Shown: positions 15,799-23,576 of the stretch, in pieces | Numbering within the stretch: position 1 is the stretch's first letter | How the letters are laid out: every line of letters begins with the position of its first letter | Source of the DNA: Paenibacillus elgii NBRC 100335 | GTDB lineage: Bacteria > Bacillota > Bacilli > Paenibacillales > NBRC-103111 | Reading direction: 5' to 3' | Length of the DNA stretch: 43,245 nt | Assembly (NCBI RefSeq): GCF_004000865.1 | Contig: NZ_BIMB01000060.1 | Location: 1 to 43,245 of the forward strand | Position numbers and translations under genes: made by a program | The notes under the pieces: model-generated | What the model was told of the DNA's origin: nothing | Databases searched by the model: none | Seen by the model: the letters and a program-made list of their open reading frames with translations, nothing else

Positions 15799-15817
15799 AC
15801 AGGAGGGAAAACAGAAT

Positions 15818-16684
15818 ATGAAGTTTGGTTTAAAAAGCGTGCTTCTTGCATGCCTGTTCACACTGCCCGCGATACTGCCCGTCTGCGCTCCGGCTGCTTA
15901 TGCCGATGAACCGGTACGTCTGGCGGAGGATATCAAGGTTCAGGTGAACGACAAGCTGGTGCAGTTTCCGGATGCCCAGCCTTTTGTGGATGAGAATCAC
16001 AAGCTTCAAGTTCCGGCGCGCGTCGTCGCGGACAAACTCGGCTACCAAGTCAATTGGGAGCCTGCCGGTTCCGAAGTCAAAATTACAATCAAGGACAATA
16101 AAAATACGCTTTCGCTGCAAACCGGCAATAAGTCGGTGATGGTCAACGGGCAGCACGAGAAAATCGAAAGCGCCGCGGAACTCGTCGATGGCCGCGTCTA
16201 TGTTCCGGTCCGGCTGATCTCGGATTCGTTCGAGATCCAGACACAGTGGGACAACCAAAACCGCATCGCGATACTCGGCGCCGACGGCAACTATCACGCT
16301 CCCGCTTGGTATCGCCCAGGTCCAGCCGTTCAGACCGCTTTCCAAGCGCCCGCACCGGCTTATAGCAAAATGATCGAAGTCAAAGCGACAGCCTACACCG
16401 CTGCTCCTGGAGAGAACGGCGGATATGGCGCGGTCGATTTTATGGGCAACCCCTTGAGTCTTGGGACGATCGCCGTAGATCCTTCGGTCATTCCGCTCGG
16501 TTCCAAGGTATTGATCAAAGGCTACTCCTATATGGGCCTGCCCGCTAACGGCTTGTACGCCACAGCGACGGATACCGGAGGCGCGATCAAAGGTAACAGG
16601 ATCGATATTTTCCTTCCCGAAAGCCGCGCTCAAGCCAGCCTCTTCGGTATGCAGAATGTGCAGGTTTACGTACTTAATCCATAA
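15818..16684 (+). CDS. Secreted copper-amine-oxidase-N plus 3D-domain cell-wall protein
   Basis: The 288-residue product has a signal peptide (about residues 1-29, ending AAYADEP). A copper amine oxidase N-terminal-type domain follows (about 40-160, with VNDKLVQFPDAQPFVD and GRVYVPVRLISDSF). A C-terminal 3D domain (about 190-288) carries ATAYTA, IAVDPSVIPLGSKVLI and the aspartate motif ATDTGGAIKGNRIDIF. 3D domains occur in lytic transglycosylase-like and resuscitation-type cell-wall proteins, so peptidoglycan remodelling outside the cell is likely. The start follows AGGAGGG by ten bases. It is a single-gene unit: a cyclic-di-AMP riboswitch precedes it and a strong terminator follows. Its exact substrate is not shown by the sequence. 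Confidence 0.9.
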   Translation: MKFGLKSVLLACLFTLPAILPVCAPAAYADEPVRLAEDIKVQVNDKLVQFPDAQPFVDENHKLQVPARVVADKLGYQVNWEPAGSEVKITIKDNKNTLSLQTGNKSVMVNGQHEKIESAAELVDGRVYVPVRLISDSFEIQTQWDNQNRIAILGADGNYHAPAWYRPGPAVQTAFQAPAPAYSKMIEVKATAYTAAPGENGGYGAVDFMGNPLSLGTIAVDPSVIPLGSKVLIKGYSYMGLPANGLYATATDTGGAIKGNRIDIFLPESRAQASLFGMQNVQVYVLNP

Positions 16685-16711
16685 TCAAGCTTGATTCTCA
16701 TCCAAACGAAA

Positions 16712-16752
16712 GAAGCAGTCGTCTCCCTTTAAAACGGGACGGCTGCTTTTTT
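16712..16752 (+). terminator. Intrinsic terminator after the 3D gene
   Basis: AGCAGTCGTC with CCC pairs with GGGACGGCTGCT (one bulge, one G-T pair) around a TTTAAAAC loop and is followed by six T. It may also help end the convergent FAD-oxidoreductase transcript, although the T run on that strand is poor. Confidence 0.9.
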
Positions 16753-16767
16753 CAGTTCCTACATCTA

Positions 16768-18693
16768 TTAATCGTATGTTTTGCCCGCATAGTTCGCAAC
16801 CACATCGCGGATCAGCATGTAGGCTTCCCCATTTGTGAGCCGCTTCGGGTCTTGGATGGCCGAAACCGTATCCTTCTTCACCACGCCCCGGTCGAGCAGC
16901 TCCTGCATGGTCGTCCGCGGATTCTGGGGTAAGCCCATGGCCGAGCCGAGGGCAGCCGCCGCTTGCTCCAACGTAAGCGACGCTTCAGCCGGATTGCTCA
17001 TCCCCTGAAGAGAATCGGCGGCCTTTCCTTTAAAATAGGCCGAATGCAATCTCCCTACGCCGTTCAGTTGGTAGACGAACCGCTGCGCGTTCGAGTCACC
17101 GTCCAAATCAAACCCTTCGTTTTTGTCACCGCCCACAGTCAAATTCATGCTCACCGCCGCTTTCAGCCCGGCATAGGCTTTATGCTTCGTATAAGCGGGA
17201 GGCTGGATGCGGAGTGGTTTCAGCTCCATCCCTTGCTTGTTTAGTCTTTCTTGCAGCGCTGCGATGTCCTGCTTGGACTCGGAAAGCTCACGGAACGACA
17301 GCCCCTTGTCTATTGCCAGCTTGGCCGCGGCTCCGGCCGCCTGTCCTGTCGCCATACCAACAGGGATGACGCGCGCGCTGCCATGCGGCAGCGTATCGAA
17401 GCTGGCCGAACGGCCCACAACCAACAGCCCGTTCACTTCGCGGGGCAAAATACTGCGGAATGGAATCGCATACTGCACCGGATTCATCATGATGGCACCG
17501 CGGTCTTGGTAGTTCGTGCTCTGGATATCGACTTTATAAGAGCCGAAAGCGATGCGGTCCCATTGATCGCGGTTATCGAGCACGTCGGTCATGGTCAGAC
17601 GGTATATGCCCTTCATATGCCGGGTTTCCCGCACGTACAGCTCCGGTGCCGTTCCGGCTAGTTCGAGATCGGCGAATTCTTTGAAATTTTTCTTCATATA
17701 ATCGACCACAAGCGGAATTTCTTTCTTTCCGATTTCAAAGGCTTCTTCGGCCGACCCGGGGTCCAACGGATTGATACCGAAAATTTGCAGCGCGTTGATG
17801 AGAATCGTCCCGTCATTTTGTCTCCCAATATTGAGGCCACGCATGCGAACCTTGTCTCTGTTGCTCGATGGATACTCCCACATTTCGGGGAACCCCCATC
17901 CGCTCATCCGGTCAATACCGGTATCCTTGTGCCTGCCGAACGATTCCCATACCTCCTGCGTAACGCCCCTCAGCTTAAACACAAGCGTGACCGCCATCTG
18001 GGATTTCGGATCGCCGATGTCCTCTCTCCCTATTGTGAACGCTACACCTGCGGCCGCGGCAATGTCCGCATCCTGCGTCGCGTCGATCACGGCTTTGGCC
18101 TTTACATTATGCCGACTGCCGTCCTGCCGGATCACCTGCACGCCGGTAACCTTGCGCATGCCGTCCTGACCGACGGTTACAATGGGCTCCATCGTCTTCA
18201 CCTTCATAAGAAGATCGATGTTCGGCTCTTGTCGGACCAGCTCGTAGAACGCATTGGCAGCCGTGACGACATCGAACGACGTGCCTTCGATGCGGTCATA
18301 CCATTCCTGGAAAATCCCTTTGTTCAAAAAATTATGCCTGCCCGGAACAAGCGAAGACTCGGGAGAATAATTGTTATCCAGACTGTTCAACCAGCCAAGC
18401 GTCATCAAGCCGCCAAGAATCTCACGGTTCCGCCCGTCAACCAGCAGCACGGACAGGCCGTTGCGCGCTGCCGAGACGGCGGCCGCCACGCCTTCTGGAT
18501 CGGTGCCGGTCACAATGACATCGTAAGCATCTTCGATCTGGGAGACGGAGCTTACTTGCAGCAGCGGCTTCATTTTCCCCGGCATGGCGGTGCTCTTGTA
18601 ATTGCTGTACCACCACAGCCCGCCTCCGGCGATGATCACTAACAGTAGGCCCAATCCTATCGCTATCCGAACGGTTTTCGTCCGATTCGCCAT
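16768..18693 (-). CDS. Membrane-anchored FAD-dependent oxidoreductase-like protein
   Basis: The product is about 641 residues. A basic N-terminus and one hydrophobic helix (AIGLGLLLVIIAGGGLWW) precede an FAD_oxidored-type fold. The C-terminal FAD segment is typical: YAIPFRSILPREVNGLLVVG and GMATGQAAGAAAKLA. The first nucleotide-binding loop reads VTGTDPEGVAAAVSAA, so the middle glycine of GxGxxG is replaced by aspartate. A C-terminal region of about 120 residues looks like an SLH-like or helical add-on. The charge pattern puts the enzyme domain outside the membrane. The ATG at 18693 and the GTG at 18705 are both possible; neither has an ideally spaced ribosome binding site. Substrate unknown. 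It is divergent from the neighbouring ATPase gene. Confidence 0.85.
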   Translation of the reverse strand: MANRTKTVRIAIGLGLLLVIIAGGGLWWYSNYKSTAMPGKMKPLLQVSSVSQIEDAYDVIVTGTDPEGVAAAVSAARNGLSVLLVDGRNREILGGLMTLGWLNSLDNNYSPESSLVPGRHNFLNKGIFQEWYDRIEGTSFDVVTAANAFYELVRQEPNIDLLMKVKTMEPIVTVGQDGMRKVTGVQVIRQDGSRHNVKAKAVIDATQDADIAAAAGVAFTIGREDIGDPKSQMAVTLVFKLRGVTQEVWESFGRHKDTGIDRMSGWGFPEMWEYPSSNRDKVRMRGLNIGRQNDGTILINALQIFGINPLDPGSAEEAFEIGKKEIPLVVDYMKKNFKEFADLELAGTAPELYVRETRHMKGIYRLTMTDVLDNRDQWDRIAFGSYKVDIQSTNYQDRGAIMMNPVQYAIPFRSILPREVNGLLVVGRSASFDTLPHGSARVIPVGMATGQAAGAAAKLAIDKGLSFRELSESKQDIAALQERLNKQGMELKPLRIQPPAYTKHKAYAGLKAAVSMNLTVGGDKNEGFDLDGDSNAQRFVYQLNGVGRLHSAYFKGKAADSLQGMSNPAEASLTLEQAAAALGSAMGLPQNPRTTMQELLDRGVVKKDTVSAIQDPKRLTNGEAYMLIRDVVANYAGKTYD

Positions 18694-18885
18694 CTCTAAG
18701 CTCACACTCCGTTTCGGCTCGATCTACTCACGTTGTATTGGACGTATCGAACCGGCGGTTTGTTCCAGAAAACCTCATTTTTTACCAAAACGAAAGAGTT
18801 CGGCGAACTATGCCGTCCAGCGAGGCCGATTCGTTGCACCGGTACCTCCAAGCTTACGATAGTAACGCGGCAGCCGGCTTTTCTG

Positions 18886-18891
18886 TATAAT
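18886..18891 (+). promoter_or_regulatory. Candidate -10 element of the ATPase gene
   Basis: A perfect TATAAT lies 37 bases before the ATPase start. No good -35 hexamer is found at the usual 16-18 base spacing, so strength or sigma factor is uncertain. Confidence 0.45.
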
Positions 18892-18927
18892 AGAGATAAC
18901 GATCAAGCCGGAAGGAGGCATTACCTT

Positions 18928-19692
18928 ATGGGGATATACGATAAAGATCCGTTCGTGAGAAGCATGGAGCTGCTGCGGGAGAACGTGCCGTCTTTCGCCA
19001 AGTATCCGTTTCAGCTCCCGGCTTTACGCCAGTTGACTACGTTGCGTTTCCATCCCAAGGTTACGTACATCATCGGGGAGAATGGCATGGGCAAGTCCAC
19101 GCTGCTCGAAGCACTAGCCGTTGCTTGGGGCTTCAATCCTGAAGGCGGCAGCTTGAATTTCAATTTCGCCACGCACGAATCCCACTCGGATCTGCACAGG
19201 TATATCCGTCTGGTGCGTGGGATCGGCAAGCCGAAGGACGGCTTCTTCTTCCGGGCGGAAACCTACTACAACCTGGCGACCAATATCGACCAGTTGGATA
19301 GCGAGCCATTGGGGGGAGGTCGAATCATCGACTTCTACGGGGGCAAGTCACTGCACGAGCAGTCGCACGGCGAATCGTTTTTTGCGGCTTTCCTTCACCG
19401 TTTCGGAGGCAACGGGCTGTATATTTTGGACGAGCCGGAAGCCGCGTTGTCTCCCCTCAAGCAAATGTCCATGCTCGCCCGCATCCACACGCTGGTCAAA
19501 AAGAACTCGCAGTTCATCATCTCGACGCATTCGCCCATTCTGATGGGCTATCCAGACGCGCTCGCTTATTATTTGACGCCGGACGGAATCGAGCACATAA
19601 ATGTGGAAGAAACCGATCATTATATCATTATGAAGCAATTTCTGCATAACCGGGAGCGTATGCTTAAGGAGCTGTTTGCCGACGAGGAGTAA
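18928..19692 (+). CDS. AAA-family (ABC-like) ATPase
   Basis: The 254-residue soluble ATPase has a Walker A at about residues 50-57 (GENGMGKST). A signature-like segment (QSHGESFFAAF) comes next, then a Walker B at about 169-175 (LYILDEPEAAL) and a switch histidine in IISTHSPILMGYP. This order matches the AAA_15/AAA_21-type SMC/ABC-like ATPases. The ATG at 18928 follows GGAAGGAGG by nine bases; the frame open further upstream has no ribosome binding site. It is monocistronic, with no partner nuclease or TOPRIM domain, so a defence role is not supported. The cellular role is unknown. Confidence 0.88.
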   Translation: MGIYDKDPFVRSMELLRENVPSFAKYPFQLPALRQLTTLRFHPKVTYIIGENGMGKSTLLEALAVAWGFNPEGGSLNFNFATHESHSDLHRYIRLVRGIGKPKDGFFFRAETYYNLATNIDQLDSEPLGGGRIIDFYGGKSLHEQSHGESFFAAFLHRFGGNGLYILDEPEAALSPLKQMSMLARIHTLVKKNSQFIISTHSPILMGYPDALAYYLTPDGIEHINVEETDHYIIMKQFLHNRERMLKELFADEE

Positions 19693-19698
19693 CGCAAA

Positions 19699-19734
19699 AA
19701 GAACAGGCCCGGCATGTTCCGGTACGCTGTTCTT
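19699..19734 (+). terminator. Terminator-like hairpin after the ATPase gene
   Basis: AAGAACAG pairs with CTGTTCTT around an inner loop that can also pair partly (CCGG/CCGG), followed by CGTTCTTTC. The T run is imperfect. Confidence 0.6.
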
Positions 19735-19761
19735 CGTTCTTTCATTATTCACGCTGCCAGG

Positions 19762-19959
19762 CTAAACGGAACCTTCGTTCTTCTGCACGTCGAAGCGTTC
19801 CTCACGGCGGTCAATCGGCCCCGGGCTTCCGGCAACCGGCGGATCGATCTGTACCGCCTGATCGGTCGTCCGCGTCTGATGCAGGTCGGTAGCCCCAGCC
19901 GCATGAGTGCCCAGATCCTCCAGTTCGGCGTTACCTGCATGATCATTCACTTGGCTCAT
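19762..19959 (-). CDS. Small hydrophilic protein, unknown function
   Basis: A 65-residue frame (MSQVNDHAGNAELEDLGTHA...) starts with ATG after a strong AAGGAGGG site with a seven-base spacer. The product is hydrophilic and charged, rich in Asp, Thr, Arg and Pro, with no membrane segment, cysteine or known motif; it is probably disordered. It lies alone between the ATPase terminator and the terminator of the exopolysaccharide operon. The ribosome binding site is the main support that it is real. Confidence 0.5.
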   Translation of the reverse strand: MSQVNDHAGNAELEDLGTHAAGATDLHQTRTTDQAVQIDPPVAGSPGPIDRREERFDVQKNEGSV

Positions 19960-20012
19960 TGTAATTCCCTCCTTATCGTGAACTACCTGTAGTATGCAGT
20001 TCCCATTGACAT

Positions 20013-20041
20013 TTCATACCTAAGATGAGGCTGTTTTCCAA
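20013..20041 (-). promoter_or_regulatory. Candidate promoter of the small 65-residue ORF
   Basis: On the minus strand TTGGAA (20041-20036) and TATGAA (20018-20013) are separated by 17 bases, just beyond the upstream operon terminator. Both hexamers are imperfect. Confidence 0.35.
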
Positions 20042-20049
20042 CAGGAGGC

Positions 20050-20086
20050 AAAAAAACCGGCGACGCCCGAAGGCAATCGCCGGTTT
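20050..20086 (-). terminator. Intrinsic terminator at the end of the exopolysaccharide operon
   Basis: On the minus strand AAACCGGCGA pairs with TCGCCGGTTT around a loop containing TTCGGG, followed by a run of T. It is the first strong terminator found downstream of the capC-to-vanZ gene series. Confidence 0.9.
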
Positions 20087-20094
20087 CCCGAATC

Positions 20095-21006
20095 TTATTT
20101 CGCGAGATTTTGCAGCAAGCTTTGTCCCAATTGAACTTCTTTGTTGAACTCGTCTTGATATTCGTTGACGATATCCGTGCTGAAGCCTTTGGATTCCAGC
20201 TCACTTCTTACATTGTCAATAATGGCGTTGAATTGCGCTGTTTTTGCGTTGAACGTGCTTTCTCCCTGCTGGTACAGTCTTGCTCTTTCCTTGGAGTTTT
20301 TCGCCATCTTGGCTTGAATGGCGATCCCCATCAATTCCTGCTTGCTTTCATTGCGGAGATGGATGAGCTGCTGAGTCGCATTTTTCGTGATTTCCTTATA
20401 CTCTTTATCTTTGTTGCCATTGCCGTTTCCGTTGCCATTACCATTTCCGTTGCCGTTCCCATTACCGTTGCCATTACCGTTTCCGTTACCATTGCCCTTA
20501 CCGTTCTCTTTATCCTGCTTTTCCTTCTCTTGCTTCTCTTTCTCCTGTCTTTCCTTCTCTTGCTTTTCTTTTTCCTGCTTTTCCTTCTCTAACCGCTCTT
20601 TCTCCTGCTTTTCTTTCTCTTGCTTTTCTTTCTCTTGCTTCTCTTTCTCTAACCGTTCCTTTTCCTGTTTCTCTCTCTCCAGTCTTTCTTTCGCCTGCTT
20701 CTCTTGCTCCTGCTTTTCTTTCTCCAATCGTTCCTTTTCCTGCTTATCCTTGTCCTTATCTTTCTTCGGCGGTTTTGGAGTGCCCCAGTTGCCAAAATTC
20801 GTCTCGAACCATTTGTCCAGATTGAACTGTTCGCCGAGGAACACATTCAGATTGACCACGGTAGGTCCGTTGAAGTTAACCAGCGGCGACTGGTTCTCGA
20901 ACGTAAGCGATGCCGCTTCGGCCTTCGGCGCAGACAGTACCGGTGTCGTCAAAGCTGCCGCGATCACGACCGCAAGAAACTTCGACATGGTTTTCCTTTT
21001 GTTCAT
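20095..21006 (-). CDS. Secreted low-complexity coiled-coil protein with Lys/Glu/Gln and Gly-Asn repeats
   Basis: The 303-residue product has a signal peptide (about 1-31, MNKRKTMSKFLAVVIAAAL... to AEA) and a short N-terminal segment. A long charged region (about 80-165) is made of EKEKQ and EKERL units. Fourteen Gly-Asn dipeptides follow (about 170-197), then a helical C-terminal domain (NATQQLIHLRNESKQELMG... to QSLLQNLAK). The charged part should form an extended helix or coiled coil, and the Gly-Asn part a flexible spacer. The start follows AAAGGAG. It lies 38 bases after the preceding membrane protein and ends at the operon terminator. A biofilm-matrix or wall-associated role is only inferred from export and location. 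Confidence 0.8.
   Translation of the reverse strand: MNKRKTMSKFLAVVIAAALTTPVLSAPKAEAASLTFENQSPLVNFNGPTVVNLNVFLGEQFNLDKWFETNFGNWGTPKPPKKDKDKDKQEKERLEKEKQEQEKQAKERLEREKQEKERLEKEKQEKEKQEKEKQEKERLEKEKQEKEKQEKERQEKEKQEKEKQDKENGKGNGNGNGNGNGNGNGNGNGNGNGNGNGNKDKEYKEITKNATQQLIHLRNESKQELMGIAIQAKMAKNSKERARLYQQGESTFNAKTAQFNAIIDNVRSELESKGFSTDIVNEYQDEFNKEVQLGQSLLQNLAK
20413..20496 (-). repeat. Tandem six-base repeat encoding 14 Gly-Asn units
   Basis: Fourteen consecutive copies of GGN-AAY lie in frame inside the low-complexity secreted protein. Third-base variation between copies suggests it is fairly old, but a six-base unit can change length by slippage without shifting the frame. Confidence 0.85.
20512..20766 (-). 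repeat. Degenerate 15-base repeats encoding EKEKQ/EKERL units
   Basis: The stretch is built from near-identical AAGAGAAGCAGGAG-like units coding Lys-Glu-Lys-Gln-Glu and Lys-Glu-Arg-Leu-Glu. Most steps are five codons. The repeats keep the frame open and produce a long charged helix. Confidence 0.75.
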
Positions 21007-21044
21007 AGCTTTCTCTCCTTTAGTCTTATAAAGTTATGCAGAGC

Positions 21045-21725
21045 TCATTTTTTCTCCCGAAGAGACTCCTCGTAGCTTTTGCCCTTGCTTAAACCGTATT
21101 TCGAAGCAATCGCAATCAGCTCGTCGTATTCCTCTTCCGAAAGCTTTTCCAAGATCGTGGCCTTGGCCTTCCTTTTTTCCTCCAAGGAAACGCCTTTATC
21201 GAACATATTTTGTAATTGTTTTAAATCATTTCCATCTAATTTTTTAAGCAGCACAGTTGTAACTTTGACTTGCTCGGTCAGCGAAATTTGGTCCTGCACT
21301 TCCTTCGCCTTGCCTGCGGATATTTCCGCCTTATAGCCTGTGCTGCTGCCCGACTTCGGGTCGGACGGCTTGTCTGCTGCCTGCGGAACTGTGGCCGGGG
21401 TCTGTGTCGGCGTCTGAGCCTGCTCAGCTTTCCCCGACGGTACCGGCGTCCTGACGGCATCCTGCCCAGAGGCTGGCTTCGAGGCGTCCACCCGCTTCTG
21501 CTGCGGTACCGGAGGCTGCTCGGAGGCCGGAGCCTGGTGCGCCGGTTCCGTCCGCTTCTCCGGATTGTTCACCGGCCGCTTCCCCGCCGGCGCTTCTTCT
21601 GCCAGACTCGCAAGAGCCGCCATCATCCGTTCCTGCACCATATGAAGCGCCCAATACCCGCCGGCAAGCAGCAGCAATATAACCACCGTCCCGACTACTA
21701 AAGCCTTCTTCATTCTCGCCTTCAT
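21045..21725 (-). CDS. Membrane-anchored protein with Pro/Ala-rich linker, unknown function
   Basis: The 226-residue product has one N-terminal membrane helix (about 8-28, ALVVGTVVILLLLAGGYWAL). A disordered Pro/Ala/Gln-rich linker of about 100 residues follows, then a charged helical C-terminal domain (VKVTTVLLKKLDGNDLKQLQ to SYEESLREKK). The C-terminus is expected outside the membrane. The ATG at 21725 follows GGGAGG and overlaps the VanZ-like stop by four bases, so it belongs to the operon. The frame is open much further upstream, but only in the shadow of VanZ. I do not recognise a family. Confidence 0.75.
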   Translation of the reverse strand: MKARMKKALVVGTVVILLLLAGGYWALHMVQERMMAALASLAEEAPAGKRPVNNPEKRTEPAHQAPASEQPPVPQQKRVDASKPASGQDAVRTPVPSGKAEQAQTPTQTPATVPQAADKPSDPKSGSSTGYKAEISAGKAKEVQDQISLTEQVKVTTVLLKKLDGNDLKQLQNMFDKGVSLEEKRKAKATILEKLSEEEYDELIAIASKYGLSKGKSYEESLREKK

Positions 21726-22255
21726 GGAACCTCCCCTCTTCGCAGCGTAATGTTCCGTCTGATTTTGCGGAACATCGCCAGGCATAGGATGAGAACCACT
21801 AAACCAAGGAATCCGCCGATTGAATCCAATACAATATCCTGCATTGCGCTGGTACGCTCTACACTTCTCGCTTGATTCCATTCATCCGCCGAAGCTATGC
21901 CAATCACATAAACGATCGCAAGTAAAATCTTGAAGCCAAGCTTCCATCGGGCTTGAACGAACGCGAACAAAGCACAAACCGCCAGCATCGCGTACATGAA
22001 CAAATGCGCACCTTTTCGAAACAAAAACTCGACAAATTCAAACGGCTGCTTCCTGGCTACAATCGTAGAATGATGATAATGAATGGTCATTTCAGGTACG
22101 ACGCTAAGCATCCCCTCCTTCGTGAACCATTTATGTAAAATTGGCTGTATACTCTGCTCATGGAAAGACTGGGAAGAGAAGTGAAAAATAAGCAGCGTCC
22201 ACAGCAACACAGGAACTAGGGAAAGGAGCTTAGTAATTGACCGGATGGGATTCAC
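21722..22255 (-). CDS. VanZ-like membrane protein
   Basis: The 177-residue product has four or so membrane helices. VanZ-family features are HFSSQ after the first helix, FRKGAHLFMYAMLA, and DEWNQARSVERTSAMQDIVLDSIGG between the last helices. VanZ proteins are linked with teicoplanin resistance and cell-surface functions, but their activity is not settled. The only possible start is GTG at 22255: an in-frame stop lies three codons upstream, and the AGGA site is unusually close. It overlaps the ugd end by 26 bases. Its place inside an exopolysaccharide operon suggests a role in surface polymer export or attachment. Confidence 0.88.
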   Translation of the reverse strand: MNPIRSITKLLSLVPVLLWTLLIFHFSSQSFHEQSIQPILHKWFTKEGMLSVVPEMTIHYHHSTIVARKQPFEFVEFLFRKGAHLFMYAMLAVCALFAFVQARWKLGFKILLAIVYVIGIASADEWNQARSVERTSAMQDIVLDSIGGFLGLVVLILCLAMFRKIRRNITLRRGEVP

Positions 22256-23573
22256 TCCTAGCCGTCAATACTGCCGGCCTGCCAACCGAATGGTAAACAA
22301 AGCCGTGTTCGTACATTTCCTGCAAAGAGAAGCAATTGCGCCCGTCGATCAGGAACGGATATTTCAGCAGCTTGCGAACGGAAGCAAGATCCATGCCTGC
22401 AATTTCATCCCACTCGGTTAAAATCAGGCAGACGTCGCAATCCGTCACCGCCGCCTCGACGCTGTCGCAATAGGTCACCTCGGCAGGCAGCAGCGCCCGG
22501 GCGTTCGGAATGGCGATCGGATCGTACGCTTGCACGACTGCGCCTTTTTTCACTAGTTCGTCGATAATGACTAGCGACGGAGCGCAGCGCATATCGTCCG
22601 TATTCGGTTTAAAAGCAAGCCCGAGCACCGCAATCCGCCTTCCGGCATAGTCGCCGAACAAATCCTGCAGCTTCTTCAGCATCACGTACGGCTGCGCCTC
22701 GTTGGTCGCGATGACGGATTTCAGCAGCGTAAAATCATACCCGGCCTGGTCCGCCATATGGGCGAGCGCAAACGTATCCTTCGGAAAGCAGGAGCCGCCG
22801 TAGCCGATACCGGCCTGCAAAAATTTCCCGCCGATCCGGCTGTCCATCCCCATGCCTTCCGACACCTGGGTCACATCGGCCCCAACCCGTTCACACAGAT
22901 TGGCGATAGCGTTGATAAACGAAATTTTCGTGGCCAGAAAGGCGTTGGCCGCATATTTGATCATCTCCGCGCTTTGCAGGTCCGTAATGAAAATTTTGGT
23001 TTGTAGCGGTTCATGCAGCTTCGCAATGACCTTGGCCGCCTTGTCGCTCGTCGCCCCGATGACCGCCCGATCCATGTTCATGCAATCCGCAATCGCCGAG
23101 CCCTCGCGCAGAAATTCAGGGTTGGACACGACGTCAAAATGAATGCGCTCATTGACCCTATTATTGGCGACGATCGTCCGCACAAGCTCTCCCGTACCGA
23201 CCGGCACCGTACTTTTGTTGACAATAATTTTGTACGTGTTCAAATGCTTACCGATCGTCTTGGCCACTTCCTTCACGTAGCGCATATCCGCTTCGCCGTT
23301 CTCCGCCATCGGCGTGCCGACCGCAATATAAATGATGTCGGAATCTTCGATGGCTTCGCCGACTTCGGAGGTGAAGAAGAGGCGGTTTTCCGCCACATTC
23401 TTCGCGACAAGCTCCTTTAAGCCCGGCTCGTAGATGGGAATCTCGCCGTTTTGCAGCATGGCGATTTTGTCCTTGTTCACATCGCAGCAGATGATGCGGT
23501 TGCCCATTTCGGCAAAGCACGTTCCCGACACCAGACCAACGTATCCCGTACCAATCACTGTTATATTGTGCAT
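22230..23573 (-). CDS. ugd: UDP-glucose 6-dehydrogenase
   Basis: The 447-residue NAD-dependent enzyme oxidises UDP-glucose to UDP-glucuronate. It has the NAD-binding start ITVIGTGYVGLVSG, VNKSTVPVGTG, and the catalytic cysteine in GYGGSCFPKDT at about residue 260. The C-terminal UDP-binding domain contains AVLGLAFKPNTDDMR. The length fits the TuaD/Ugd family. It lies four bases downstream of galU, whose product makes its substrate. AAGGTGG precedes the ATG. It provides an acidic sugar for the polymer. Confidence 0.97.
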   Translation of the reverse strand: MHNITVIGTGYVGLVSGTCFAEMGNRIICCDVNKDKIAMLQNGEIPIYEPGLKELVAKNVAENRLFFTSEVGEAIEDSDIIYIAVGTPMAENGEADMRYVKEVAKTIGKHLNTYKIIVNKSTVPVGTGELVRTIVANNRVNERIHFDVVSNPEFLREGSAIADCMNMDRAVIGATSDKAAKVIAKLHEPLQTKIFITDLQSAEMIKYAANAFLATKISFINAIANLCERVGADVTQVSEGMGMDSRIGGKFLQAGIGYGGSCFPKDTFALAHMADQAGYDFTLLKSVIATNEAQPYVMLKKLQDLFGDYAGRRIAVLGLAFKPNTDDMRCAPSLVIIDELVKKGAVVQAYDPIAIPNARALLPAEVTYCDSVEAAVTDCDVCLILTEWDEIAGMDLASVRKLLKYPFLIDGRNCFSLQEMYEHGFVYHSVGRPAVLTARSESHPVNY

Positions 23574-23576
23574 AAC

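Noticed and set aside
18928..19692. AAA ATPase as part of an anti-phage defence system
   Set aside because: It is a single gene between its own promoter and terminator, with no nuclease, TOPRIM or toxin partner next to it.
20413..20766. Regular repeats as a CRISPR array
   Set aside because: The repeats are short, contiguous, in frame and have no unique spacers; they encode the low-complexity protein.
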